NCBI GenBank assembly: GCA_025929535.1 | Contig: JAICLZ010000008.1 | Coordinates: 16,418-80,417, forward strand | Length of the DNA stretch: 64,000 bases | Reading direction: 5' to 3' | Source of the DNA: Gemmatimonadaceae bacterium | GTDB taxonomy: Bacteria; Gemmatimonadota; Gemmatimonadetes; Gemmatimonadales; Gemmatimonadaceae | Notes under the pieces: generated by a model | What the model was told of the DNA's origin: nothing | The model's input: the letters and a program-made list of their open reading frames with translations, nothing else | Database searches by the model: none | Shown: piece by piece, positions 52,663 through 62,054 of the stretch | Numbering within the stretch: the stretch's first letter is position 1 | Layout of the letters: each line of letters starts with the position of its first letter | Position numbers and translations under genes: made by a program

Positions 52663-53631
52663 TTACAGCATTGCGGCCGCCGCGGACGCAGTCGAATTGG
52701 AGATCACCTCCACATGCTCCATCGCGAGCAGTCGCCGCTGCTGCGCGCAGACGCGTCGCACGCCCTCCTCGAGCCCGATCCACGGCTCGACGTGCAACAG
52801 CTCCTTCTGCCGATCGAGCGTCGGCTGCTTGACCAGCGTCATCTGCGGCGGAAGCTCGGTCTCTCGAATCAGCGAGGGGTCGACGTCGAGCTCGAGCGCA
52901 ATCATGCGCGCGAGCTCGAGCATCGGCACGATGTGCGGATGTCCGATGTTGATCGTCGCGTAGTGCGGAACGTGCGCGGCAGCTTCGATGGCGCGACACG
53001 CATCGGTGACGTGGAGCCATCCACGCGCACTCCCCTGATGCACGTTGATCGCCCGCCCCTGGGCGAGGTTCGACGCGAAACGGATCATCGCCGAGCGGTG
53101 CTCGCCGACCGTCTCGAGCTCGTCGTAGATCATGCACGGGCGAAGCGTGATGGCCCGCAGTCCGTGATTGCGAACCTCGTACTCCACCAGCTGCTCCGCG
53201 AGCCACTTGGAGAGGCCATAACGGTTGTTCGGCTGCGGCATCGCCACCGTGTCATCCATGATCGCGCACGACGGCCCGTAGACCTCCGAGGTCGAGAAGT
53301 TCACGCACATGCTGTTCGAGCGACGGCAGAGCTGCAGCACGTTGGCGATGCCCGCGAGGTTCGTGGTGATGGCGAGCGATGCCGCCTGCTCGCAGGTCAT
53401 CCGACCGACGGCAGCGGCGAGGAGAAACACCACGTCGGGCTTCCAGTCGAACGCCGGAAGCAGGTCCAACGGATGATTGATGTCGGCCATCAGGTAGCCT
53501 TCGCGCCAGGCGGGGCGAATGTCGCTCTCGAGCACCTCGTACCCGGTCAGGCGAAGGTATTCGACGAGACGAACGCCGATGTTGCCTTCCGAGCCGATCA
53601 CGAGTGCGCGGCGGGGCTGGTGCGAGGGCAT
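52663..53631 (-). CDS. NAD-dependent nucleotide-sugar epimerase/dehydratase (extended SDR)
   Basis: The protein is 322 aa. AGGAGGAG seven nt upstream fixes ATG 53631. RALVIGSEGNIGVRLVEYL gives the Gly-rich NAD loop (GxxGxxG), and STSEVYGPS and YGLSK give the catalytic Ser/Tyr/Lys of SDR epimerases. Substrate specificity is unknown. It precedes the methyltransferase-like gene and may feed one donor sugar to the repeat unit. Confidence 0.86.
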   Translation of the reverse strand: MPSHQPRRALVIGSEGNIGVRLVEYLRLTGYEVLESDIRPAWREGYLMADINHPLDLLPAFDWKPDVVFLLAAAVGRMTCEQAASLAITTNLAGIANVLQLCRRSNSMCVNFSTSEVYGPSCAIMDDTVAMPQPNNRYGLSKWLAEQLVEYEVRNHGLRAITLRPCMIYDELETVGEHRSAMIRFASNLAQGRAINVHQGSARGWLHVTDACRAIEAAAHVPHYATINIGHPHIVPMLELARMIALELDVDPSLIRETELPPQMTLVKQPTLDRQKELLHVEPWIGLEEGVRRVCAQQRRLLAMEHVEVISNSTASAAAAML

Positions 53632-53714
53632 CGGACTACTCCTCCTCATGATTCACGGGCTTGAATGGTGATAGTGGAATACGCGGGACGACGGCAACCA
53701 TGATCGAGTGGTCA

Positions 53715-54518
53715 TCACGACAGTTCGTACCGGCGGATCCGCATGGCCTGCAGCAGCACATTCCACACGAACACCGGGTTGTTCACCAGATACCTACGCC
53801 AGAGCCGACGCGGCTCGGAGGCGAGGCGGAAGCACCATTCCAACCCACTCCGCTGCATCCACCGCGGAGCCTGACGTTTGGCCCCGGAGAGGAAATCGAA
53901 TGCCGCGCCGACGCCGATCAGGACGGGCGCGCGGAGGCGACCCACGTGGCTCGCCATCCACCGTTCCTGCTTGGGGGTGCTGAGCCCGACCCACACGAGA
54001 TCAGCGCCGGAGGCGTTGATCCGCTCGATGATCTCCTGATCCTCCGCCGGCGAAAGCGCGCGATACGGCGGAGAGAACGTTCCCACCACCTGCAGGCCGG
54101 GGAAACGGGCCGTCAGACGCTCGGCGAGCCGCTCCGGCACTCCTGGCAGTCCGCCGTAGAAGAAGTGTCGCCGCCCCCTCGTGACCGCATCCCGGCATAC
54201 GGCCTCCATCAGATCGGGGCCGTAGACACGCGTGACGTGCGCATGCCCTGCCAGTCGGCTGAACCAGACCAGCGGCATCCCGTCGGGCGTGACGAGACCG
54301 GCGCGATTGTGAATGTCCCGAAGCGCACGATCGCGTTGACTCTCCATGACGCCGTGGACGCCGCTCACGCACACGAAGCGCGGCTCCCGCGCGGCGATCC
54401 ATCCCTCGATCGTCGCGATCGCGAGCGGAATGTCGATCGCGCTCACGCCCACGCCGAGCACGTTCACTCGCTCGATCGCTGGCGCGTCGGTGCGGTCGCG
54501 CATCGCCGTGGTGCTCAT
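53715..54518 (-). CDS. WecG/TagA/CpsF-family (GT26) glycosyltransferase
   Basis: The protein is 267 aa from ATG 54518 (MSTTAMRDR). VNVLGVGVSAIDIPLAIATI, VTPDGMPLVWFSRL with the conserved Asp, RVYGPDLM, FFYGGLPGV and VGLSTPKQERWMA are the successive family motifs. These enzymes transfer ManNAc or ManNAcA from UDP to a lipid-linked GlcNAc. The WecB-type epimerase gene in the same locus fits as supplier of the donor. It lies in the export-side minus-strand unit. Confidence 0.92.
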   Translation of the reverse strand: MSTTAMRDRTDAPAIERVNVLGVGVSAIDIPLAIATIEGWIAAREPRFVCVSGVHGVMESQRDRALRDIHNRAGLVTPDGMPLVWFSRLAGHAHVTRVYGPDLMEAVCRDAVTRGRRHFFYGGLPGVPERLAERLTARFPGLQVVGTFSPPYRALSPAEDQEIIERINASGADLVWVGLSTPKQERWMASHVGRLRAPVLIGVGAAFDFLSGAKRQAPRWMQRSGLEWCFRLASEPRRLWRRYLVNNPVFVWNVLLQAMRIRRYELS

Positions 54519-54561
54519 CCGTCGCATCCGACGAGCACGCGTTCCCTGGCTGACACGTGGC

Positions 54562-55587
54562 TCATGCCACACCCACCGCGGAGCGGGAGCGCAGCGGCTC
54601 GGCGGAGTCGAGCTGCTCGCGAACCTGCGCTTCGATCCAGTCGTACGTCTTGCGGATCCCGTCCTCGAGCGAGATCTGCGGCTCCCATCCGAGAACGGCG
54701 CGCAGTCTCGTGTTGTCGGAGTTCCGCCCCCGAACGCCCTCCGGACCGGGTACGTGCCTGCGCTGCACCGAGACTCCTGCCGCATCGGACACGAGATCGG
54801 CGAGCTGATTGATCGAGATCAGCCGGTCCTGACCGAGGTTCAGCGGCTGGGAATAGTCGGAGCGCATCAGCCGGTGGATGCCCTCGAGGCAATCATCGAT
54901 GTAGCAGAACGAGCGCGTCTGCTCGCCATCGCCCCAGATCTCGATCTCCGGATTGCCGGTGAGTTTGGCGAATGCCACCTTCCGGCACATCGCGGCCGGC
55001 GCCTTCTCGCGCCCGCCATCCCACGTGCCGTGCGGCCCGAAGATGTTGTGGAAGCGAACGATCCTCGTCTCGATGCCGTACTCCGCCCGATAGTGCGTGC
55101 AGAGCCGCTCGGTGATGAGCTTCTCCCAGCCGTACGCATCCTGCGGCTCGGCAGGATACGCATCCTCCTCCTTCAGCGCGACCACGTTCGTCGAGGTCTG
55201 GCGGTATTCGGGATACACGCAGGCGGACGAGGTGTAGAGATAGCGCTGCACGCCGTTCTGCCGCGCGGCATCGAGCGTATGCGTGCTGATGAGCAGGTTG
55301 TTGTGCAGGATCTCCGCGTGGTGGGACGAGATGAATCCCATCCCTCCCATGTCGGCGGCGAGCGCGTACACCTCCTCGACGTTCCGCGTCGCCTCGAGGC
55401 ACGACTCCCAGCGTCGCAGATCGAGCACGAGGAACTCGTCGGCGTCTGTCGACGAGAATTCCGGGTGCTTGATGTCGATCCCGCGAACCCAGTAGCCCTG
55501 AGCCTTCAGGAAGCTGACGAGGTGGTGGCCAATGAATCCTCCGGCGCCGGTGACGGCGACTCGTTTCTTATTGGACGGAAGGGACAT
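54562..55587 (-). CDS. GDP-mannose 3,5-epimerase-like extended SDR
   Basis: The protein is 341 aa. GAGGFIGHHL is the NAD loop. ALAADMGGMGFISSHH, TSSACVYPE and DAYGWEK (catalytic Tyr and Lys) follow, with FHNIFGPHGTW, GGREKAPAAMCRK, GDGEQTRSFCYIDDC and GPEGVRGRNSDN. These closely match the plant GDP-D-mannose 3',5'-epimerase that makes GDP-L-galactose. The product would be GDP-L-galactose or GDP-L-gulose, an uncommon sugar in bacterial glycans. Located between the initiating transferase and the WecG-type gene. Confidence 0.9.
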   Translation of the reverse strand: MSLPSNKKRVAVTGAGGFIGHHLVSFLKAQGYWVRGIDIKHPEFSSTDADEFLVLDLRRWESCLEATRNVEEVYALAADMGGMGFISSHHAEILHNNLLISTHTLDAARQNGVQRYLYTSSACVYPEYRQTSTNVVALKEEDAYPAEPQDAYGWEKLITERLCTHYRAEYGIETRIVRFHNIFGPHGTWDGGREKAPAAMCRKVAFAKLTGNPEIEIWGDGEQTRSFCYIDDCLEGIHRLMRSDYSQPLNLGQDRLISINQLADLVSDAAGVSVQRRHVPGPEGVRGRNSDNTRLRAVLGWEPQISLEDGIRKTYDWIEAQVREQLDSAEPLRSRSAVGVA

Positions 55588-55632
55588 GTGTGCTCCGTAT
55601 CAGGTTTGGGTCAAGCGTGCGTCGTCCTGCTG

Positions 55633-57744
55633 TCATTGCCCGGAAGATCGGGCTTGCGGTGGTGTGTCGAGCGAAGCCCACGACACATCGCTCGAGTGAA
55701 GCAAAGGCGACCGGTCACGGCCCGGCGCCGGCGTTCCCGCCAGCGGATCGCGCACGGTGAGGATGGCCCGTATCGCTTCCTCCAGCGGGTCGAGAGCGAG
55801 ATCGGCGCAGCGCTGGCCGAGCGTGCCGTCGCGTACGATCAGGGTGCCGCAACCGACTTCCGCGCTCCATCGGGCCACGTGCGGCAGATCCGTGATCACC
55901 GCCGTCGCGCCGCGCACGAGCGAGCGCAACTCGGCGCGCGTGTCGTAGACGATGAGCTCGGGCTGGTGCCGCGAGCTCCCGAACCGCCGCACCGCGTCCG
56001 CCGCCAGAGCGTCGTAGATCTGCACGTTGTCGCGCGCGACGAGCATCTTGATCCGGTACCGGTCGGCGATCTGGTACATCGCGGGCACCAGGGACCGCCA
56101 GCTCTCGGGCGTCGTCATGCTCCCCCGCCGCTGGTCGAGGGCGAGCAGCACGTACGGCTCGCCGCTGCGCGCGATCTGACCAGTCACGTCGGCTGGACGT
56201 GCGTCCTCCTTCGCCTGCCGCCGGAAGAGCTTCAGCACCTGTTCCGCCGTGAAGAACGCCGTCTCGAGGAGGATGAGCGCGTCGAGCACCAGGGACTGGT
56301 GCGCGATGTAGTAGAGGTCGTACTCGATGTTCTCGTGGATCTCCGCATGACGGTCGGCGCTGAGCTGCCAGAGCCCCGTGAGGCCGGGACGCACCTCGAG
56401 CCGCTTCCGCTGCAGCGCCGAGTACCCGTCCACGATGAAAGGCATCTCGGGCCGGGGGCCAACGAGACTCATCTCGCCCCGCAGCACGTTGAGCAGCTGC
56501 GGTAGCTCATCCACTCCGGTGGCGCGCAGGATGCGCCCCACGGGCGTCACCCGCGCGTCCACGTCACCGGCGGGCGACGCGGCATACGGGTTGGCATCCC
56601 TTGTCATCGTGCGGAACTTGAGCATGCGGAACCGGCGGCCACCGATGCCGACGCGCTCCTGCACGAAGAGCAGCGGACCGGGTGAGGTCTCGCGCACCAG
56701 GATCATCGCGAGGAGCCAGATGGGCGCGGTGACCAGCATGAGACACAGGCTCCCCACCACGTCCACCAGCCGCTTCGCGACCAGGAGCGGCCGCCGCGCC
56801 AGCCGCGTCTGCGGACGCAGGACTGGAATCGCACCGAGGTCGTCGAGTGCGAGCTGATCGGCGCGAAAATCTTCCACGTGCGGCACGATCCCGACGGTCA
56901 GGCCGCGATCCCGGCAAAACTCGAAGATCTCGCGCATCCGCTCCGACGGCGCCGAGGAGCCTATCACGAGAATCTCCTCGACTCGATAGCCGGAGACGAC
57001 GGTCTCGATGTCGCTCCACCGGCCGAGCACCTCGGCCTCGAAGCGCAACCGGCCCGTCTGCGCGATCCGGCAGCACACCCTGCTGCCGAGCATCGCGATG
57101 TCGTCGAGGAAGCCCACGACCGTGCACGACACGTGCGGGGCCTGCACGAGCTTCTTCATCAGCAGCTGGCCCGTCGGATCGCAGCCGTAGATGAGCACAC
57201 GGCGCCCGAGGCGTCCCTTGACCTGCAGACGACCGAGCACGCCGGCCAGCGAGCGTCGCTCGAGGAGCACGCTCAACATCGAGAGCGCGATGGCGCTGGT
57301 GACCACCAGCCGGGAGAAGCCTCCGAGCCGCAGAGCGAAGAGCATCGCGAAGAAAATGGCCGCGGCCACTGCCACGCTTTCCAGCGACGTCTTCAGCTCC
57401 CAGAGATTGAGCACGCTCGCGCGGGGGCGGTAGAGACCGCGCTCCCAGAAGACCACGAGCGCGATGACGCAGAACAGCGCGCCGAGCTCGGCGTAGTTGT
57501 GGCTGTTCCGGGACACGCTCGGCTGCAGGTACGCGATGCCGAACCGGAGCAGCAGCTGGTGAATCCAGTACGCGAGCGCGAACGCTGCCGCGATCGCGAG
57601 GGCGTCGGCGAGCACCCGGCACAGCCAAACCGTGGCTCGCAGCCCGACGCGACGCGCGCGCAGCGCGAACTGTGAATGCCCGTCGACCCGCGGTGTCGGA
57701 GCGTGCGTATCCAGTGTTCCCATAACGGCCCGCGTGCTACCCAT
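55633..57744 (-). CDS. Initiating polyprenyl glycosylphosphotransferase (WbaP/WcaJ-type) with extra C-terminal domain
   Basis: The protein is 703 aa from ATG 57744, preceded by GAGGTGGG and overlapping the kinase stop by 8 nt; ATG 57723 is the alternative. Four N-terminal helices and a CoA-binding-like domain (RRVLIYGCDPTGQL, about 180-300) precede the catalytic domain. That has RRFRMLKFRTM (370-380), VDELPQLLNVLRGEMSLVGPRPE (411-433 region) and RPGLTGLWQL. This enzyme links the first sugar-phosphate to undecaprenyl phosphate. Residues 528-665 form an additional domain resembling the C-terminal half of UDP-GlcNAc 2-epimerases; the family normally ends near residue 510. Confidence 0.9.
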   Translation of the reverse strand: MGSTRAVMGTLDTHAPTPRVDGHSQFALRARRVGLRATVWLCRVLADALAIAAAFALAYWIHQLLLRFGIAYLQPSVSRNSHNYAELGALFCVIALVVFWERGLYRPRASVLNLWELKTSLESVAVAAAIFFAMLFALRLGGFSRLVVTSAIALSMLSVLLERRSLAGVLGRLQVKGRLGRRVLIYGCDPTGQLLMKKLVQAPHVSCTVVGFLDDIAMLGSRVCCRIAQTGRLRFEAEVLGRWSDIETVVSGYRVEEILVIGSSAPSERMREIFEFCRDRGLTVGIVPHVEDFRADQLALDDLGAIPVLRPQTRLARRPLLVAKRLVDVVGSLCLMLVTAPIWLLAMILVRETSPGPLLFVQERVGIGGRRFRMLKFRTMTRDANPYAASPAGDVDARVTPVGRILRATGVDELPQLLNVLRGEMSLVGPRPEMPFIVDGYSALQRKRLEVRPGLTGLWQLSADRHAEIHENIEYDLYYIAHQSLVLDALILLETAFFTAEQVLKLFRRQAKEDARPADVTGQIARSGEPYVLLALDQRRGSMTTPESWRSLVPAMYQIADRYRIKMLVARDNVQIYDALAADAVRRFGSSRHQPELIVYDTRAELRSLVRGATAVITDLPHVARWSAEVGCGTLIVRDGTLGQRCADLALDPLEEAIRAILTVRDPLAGTPAPGRDRSPLLHSSDVSWASLDTPPQARSSGQ

Positions 57745-60355
57745 CGGTCCCACCTCGACCCGGGCGGGACCAGTTGCTCTGAGGGTGGTCCTGATTCGAG
57801 ACGTACGACTCCGGGTCCTGCACGTAGTACGCGTAGGTCCCGTCGTAGTAGACATCGCGATCGAGCTCGACGTCGTTGAGCACCGTTCCGATCACATCCG
57901 ATTGGACGTGATCGAGCTGCTCCATCGCGAAGCTCAGCGCGCCCGGCTCCGTCACGCCAGCGCGGGCGACGACGATGACGCCATCCACGTGCGTACTCAG
58001 CAACGCCGCATCGGACACGATGTTGAGCGGTGCGGTGTCGAAAATGATCGTGTCGAATTCCGCGCGGAGGGGCTCGAGCAGCTTGCGTACGGCGTCCACT
58101 CCGAGCAGCTGCGGCGGGTTCGCGTCCAGCTGTCCGGTGGCGATGAACGACAACTCGGCATTCGCCGACACTCGCACGCGACGGATGACTGAGCTCAGGG
58201 GCTTGGCGCCCGCGAGCACATCGCTCAGACCGGGACGTCGCGGCGCATCGAACAGCATGTGCACGCGTCCGCGTCGCAGGTCGGCATCCACGAGCAGGAC
58301 CTTCGTCCCGCGGAGGGCGAGCGTCAGCGCGAGATTGCAGGCTATGGTCGTCTTGCCATCACCCGGCAGCGGGCTGGTGACGAGGAGGACCTGCCGCGGA
58401 CGCTCGCCCTGCGCGAACACGAGATTGATTGCGAGCCGCGCGTACGATTCGCTCAGATGCGAGAGGTTGCGAGCGGGGCGCAGCACGTCGGAGACCGAGA
58501 CTGCGGAATCGCCGGACTCACCGCGGTCCGTCTGCGACAGCTCGTCACCGCCGTGCGTTGGCCGCAGACGGCGCACGTGCCGGGCCGCTCCCCGCCACCG
58601 TGTCGTCCATCGTGATTCGCGGCGGGCATGGGGAATGATCCCCAGCACCGGGCGTCCCGTCGCAAGCTGTACCTGGCGCCGCGTGTGTATCGCGCGATCG
58701 AAGTGATCCAGCGCGAACGCGCCCGAGGCTCCCAACATGAGGCCGGCCACGAGCGCGAGCGCGAGGTTGAGTAGCGGCCGTGGCGCGACCGGGGTGCTCG
58801 AGGGTACCGCAGGATCGACCAAGCGCACGCCCGGGTAAGTCATCGCTTCGGCCACCTGGGCTTCCTGGAGCCGGGTCTGCAGCAGTGTGTACATCTGGTC
58901 CAGCACCTTTGGCTCCCGCTGCAGCCGATCCAGCTGAATCTCGCGCGCCGGCAGGCGATCCGCGTGGCGTGCGTACTGCGCCCGGGTAGAGTCGATCGCG
59001 GCGAGCTGGCTCGTCACGCTCTGGAGATAGCTCACCGCAATTCCGCGGAGCTGCGACTCGATATCGTGAATGCGCTGCCGCGCCGCCTGGACGTCGGGGT
59101 CCTCCGCCGTGCGACGGGTGCGCAGATCCGCGAGCTTGTCCTCGGCCTGGGTGAGGGACGTGAGCAGCTGCGTCGCGATGTCGCTCTTGATCAGATCGGG
59201 CGATGCGAGGAGGCGCCGGTACGGCGAGGGGCCATCCTGGTGCATTCGTGCCGCGTCGGAATCCACGCTCTTCACGAGCTCGGCCAACGAGGACCGCTCG
59301 GTTTCCAGCTGGCTCCGTTCGACCTGGACCTGAGACAGCCGATCGACCTGGTTCCGCGCTTCATCGGGAAGGCTCACCACCTGCTCGCGCTCACGGAACG
59401 AGCGCAGCGAGTCCTCTTGCTGGGCGAGGCGCTGCGAGAGCTTGGTGAGCTGCTCGCGCAGGAACGCCACCGTAGTATGGAGGTCGGCCCGCTGCGCCTC
59501 CTGGCGCCTGGCGATGTACGTGCCTGCCATCGTGTTGACGATCTGACTCGCCAGCAGCGGATCCTCGCCCCGGTACTGGAGGAGCACGATGTTGTTTTCG
59601 CGCCCCGCTCCCGGACGCACGACCTCCCGGTCGCGACGCAAGTTCTCGACGGCGTCGGCGAACGGTATGACGGCGAAGTCGATCGCATCCAGCGAATCGG
59701 CTTTCGGCGTGAGTGAGAAGCTCACCGAGCCAATGGTCACGGTCCCGAGCGGCGGGATGTACGCGGTGGGCTTGTTCGCCTCCGCGCGCGTGAGATCGAA
59801 GCCCCCGCCGCGCCGCCGCACGAGGCGGTACCGGTTTTCCGTGGACGGGGTAAGCCCGTCCATCAAGCTCGCGAACAGCCCGGGGCTCTGGGATGATGCC
59901 TGGGCGGTACTCGGCGCCGCCGAGGAATCCCTGGCGGTGGGCGCGACGTGGATGTTCGTGAACACGGCGTCGCGGGGCACCCCCGCTGGCTGCACCAGCT
60001 GGAGCTGAACGCCCAACGACTCGGCCACCGCCTGGGCGAGCACGCGGCTGCTCAGTTCCTCGATGTCGGTGTTCAGCTCACTGCGCGTGGAGAGCTGCGA
60101 AGGGTCCATCGGCAGCGTGGACACGCGCTCATCGATGCGGATCGACGCCGTCGCTTCGTAGATGGGAGTCAGGCGGTGCGTCGCGTACGCGGTGGCCGCC
60201 ATCACCAGGAGCGTGCTGCCGAGGATGAGCCAACGGCGCCGGCGCAGCGTCGCCCAGAACGCAACGTCCCGGGCTTCGGCGACCGGCTGAAGGGGTGGTT
60301 CCGATGCGATCAGCGATCGCCCGCCGGAGCCCGTACTCGGTAGTACCGATCCCAT
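57737..60355 (-). CDS. wzc: Polysaccharide co-polymerase/tyrosine autokinase (Wzc-type BY-kinase)
   Basis: The protein is 872 aa; ATG 60355 lies 2 nt after the Wza-like stop. A Wzz domain begins near residue 30 with the first membrane helix at 41-60. Long helical segments (about 290-500, Gln/Glu/Arg-rich) form the periplasmic part, and the second membrane helix is 529-550. The kinase domain has Walker A SPLPGDGKTT (661-670), Walker A' VLLVDADLRRG and Walker B IIFDTAP. The tail has a tyrosine cluster Y836, Y837, Y841, Y843, Y844 and Y851. It controls chain length and export with Wza by autophosphorylation. Confidence 0.94.
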   Translation of the reverse strand: MGSVLPSTGSGGRSLIASEPPLQPVAEARDVAFWATLRRRRWLILGSTLLVMAATAYATHRLTPIYEATASIRIDERVSTLPMDPSQLSTRSELNTDIEELSSRVLAQAVAESLGVQLQLVQPAGVPRDAVFTNIHVAPTARDSSAAPSTAQASSQSPGLFASLMDGLTPSTENRYRLVRRRGGGFDLTRAEANKPTAYIPPLGTVTIGSVSFSLTPKADSLDAIDFAVIPFADAVENLRRDREVVRPGAGRENNIVLLQYRGEDPLLASQIVNTMAGTYIARRQEAQRADLHTTVAFLREQLTKLSQRLAQQEDSLRSFREREQVVSLPDEARNQVDRLSQVQVERSQLETERSSLAELVKSVDSDAARMHQDGPSPYRRLLASPDLIKSDIATQLLTSLTQAEDKLADLRTRRTAEDPDVQAARQRIHDIESQLRGIAVSYLQSVTSQLAAIDSTRAQYARHADRLPAREIQLDRLQREPKVLDQMYTLLQTRLQEAQVAEAMTYPGVRLVDPAVPSSTPVAPRPLLNLALALVAGLMLGASGAFALDHFDRAIHTRRQVQLATGRPVLGIIPHARRESRWTTRWRGAARHVRRLRPTHGGDELSQTDRGESGDSAVSVSDVLRPARNLSHLSESYARLAINLVFAQGERPRQVLLVTSPLPGDGKTTIACNLALTLALRGTKVLLVDADLRRGRVHMLFDAPRRPGLSDVLAGAKPLSSVIRRVRVSANAELSFIATGQLDANPPQLLGVDAVRKLLEPLRAEFDTIIFDTAPLNIVSDAALLSTHVDGVIVVARAGVTEPGALSFAMEQLDHVQSDVIGTVLNDVELDRDVYYDGTYAYYVQDPESYVSNQDHPQSNWSRPGRGGTDG

Positions 60356-60357
60356 GC

Positions 60358-61002
60358 TCACCGCCGGATCATGAAAGTGGCAATGGTCGCAACGCCGGAC
60401 ACGATGGCGCCCAGGAGGTAAGGGTTGCGACTCACCCAACTCCGCTCTGGAACGTACAGGTGGTCTCCCGATCGAACCGGGGTGCTGGCAAGGGGGAGAT
60501 TGCTCTTGGCGTTCAGCGTGATCGATTCGTGATCCCGAACGACGATGACCTTCTTGCTGTTACCGTCAGTGGTGACGCCGCCGGCGAGTGCCAGCGCGTC
60601 GCCGAGCGTCATCGTCGCATCGACGGAGTAGAGCCCGGGCGTCTTGACCGCACCATCGACGCGGACCCGGCGCAAGACGTTGATCTCGATGGACGTTTGC
60701 GCCAGGTATTTCTGGTACTCGGTCATGAGCCGGTCGCGCAGCGACGCGGCCGATTGGTTCGTGACGAGGAGGGGGCCGATGCGGGGAAAGACGGCTTCGC
60801 CGCGATCATCGACGCTGAAGTCGCCCGAGAAGTCCGGCTCACGCCAGACCTTCATTCGAATCACGTCGCCGGGCCGCAGGTGATCCGAGGCAGGGTCGAC
60901 CGTCGTCGCGGCTGAAGCGACGGTCTGCGTCTGCGCGTGTATGGGCGGCGCAACGGCGATCAGAATCGCGACCAGGAGCTCGCGACGGCGAAGTACCGAC
61001 AT
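60358..61002 (-). CDS. wza: Outer-membrane polysaccharide export protein (Wza-type, short)
   Basis: The protein is 214 aa from ATG 61002, with GGAGG about 10 nt upstream. A signal peptide covers residues 1 to about 26 (PIHAQ). The Poly_export motif LRPGDVIRMKVWREPDFSGDF follows, then one SLBB domain (VRVDGAVKTPGLYSVD). A C-terminal hydrophobic segment (LLGAIVSGVATIATF) spans the last 20 residues. E. coli Wza is longer with three ring domains, so this is a minimal exporter. First gene of the export-side operon. Confidence 0.9.
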   Translation of the reverse strand: MSVLRRRELLVAILIAVAPPIHAQTQTVASAATTVDPASDHLRPGDVIRMKVWREPDFSGDFSVDDRGEAVFPRIGPLLVTNQSAASLRDRLMTEYQKYLAQTSIEINVLRRVRVDGAVKTPGLYSVDATMTLGDALALAGGVTTDGNSKKVIVVRDHESITLNAKSNLPLASTPVRSGDHLYVPERSWVSRNPYLLGAIVSGVATIATFMIRR

Positions 61003-62054
61003 CGTGCAGGAGCCTCCAGCGGCGAATCGCCGCATCAACGTGTACTTCGGGCGATCGCTCGAGCTGCGATGATGTAGTGCGTGGAACGAGCGAGTGACCG
61101 TCGAAGCGAGACGGTACGGTGACCAGGCCGCGCCGTTGTGCTGTCGAGACTTAGCGCTACGGCGAAGCGATGGAGCGGCAGGCAATGCAAACATGATACC
61201 CCAACCGTGACCGCGCCGTGATGCGATTGCGTTCTGCGCTCGACCCGCGGCGCTGCCTTCGGGTCGGGGCGATGAGGCGCACGAACGGTTGCGTCTCTGC
61301 GGTAATCGTGACTCGTTCGGTCGCCACACTCGGCCGCCGACTTGTTGGTCTGTAACAACACTTGTGCGAGTTGCGCCACACGGAATCGGGGATGAGCGGA
61401 CACTCGGAAGCGCGCGTGCACGCGTCCGAGCCTCGTCGCGCGAAACCCATCCAGTCGACCGACGATGCCGAAGCTCCGGTTCCTGCTCGAATGCCACGAA
61501 CCAAGACCTCATGATGGGCGAGTTGTCGGATGGACTTCTCACCGGTAAAAACGCGAGCGCTCGGAGTAGGTGCACGCCGAGCACTCGCACATTGGGAATA
61601 GCGTAGAACCGATCAGCGAAAGGACAGGATCTTTTCTGCCGAAGGAGCTACGTTTGCTAGCGCAGAGGCTGCATTAAATCGCCATAACCCGTCATGCTCC
61701 GATACATAGTAGGTCCGAATTCATGCGCGTCAATCGCAACAAAAGTTGCCAGAGACGTGACATGGCGTTGTTTCGCCGCACAGCTGCCGACCCCGGAAAC
61801 GGTTGCCCTCGCCTATGCTCACATCAGGCCGAAAAGAGTGATATTGTACGTCGCGCAAGTGACAGCGGAGTCTCGGGGATTCGTGAGGATCCCTGGCCGA
61901 GGATGGTTGGGGATATCGCGCAATTGGGAGACGGATGGCCCTTTTCCAGTTCGGCCGACACCCCCAGCGGGCGTGGGGTAGCATTACTCACTCATCGCCG
62001 CGATCGTCTTGCTACGCGACGCACCATCACGCACACACCGAAGCCACTCTCCCT
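61003..62054. other. About 1 kb without a convincing gene; divergent upstream region
   Basis: Lies between the divergent wza-like (minus) and protease (plus) genes. The short reading frames here lack codon bias or recognisable domains. There is a hairpin TTGTT...AACAA near 61343-61361, and an AT-richer patch at about 61660-61860. On the minus strand TATCAT (about 61193-61198) could be a -10 for the wza transcript, without a clear -35. No riboswitch core of the type seen at 11.8 and 16.0 kb is present here. Confidence 0.6.

Noticed and set aside
61694..61981. Short plus-strand frame of about 95 codons in the noncoding region
   Set aside because: No ribosome site, no domain, unusual codon use; treated as noncoding.
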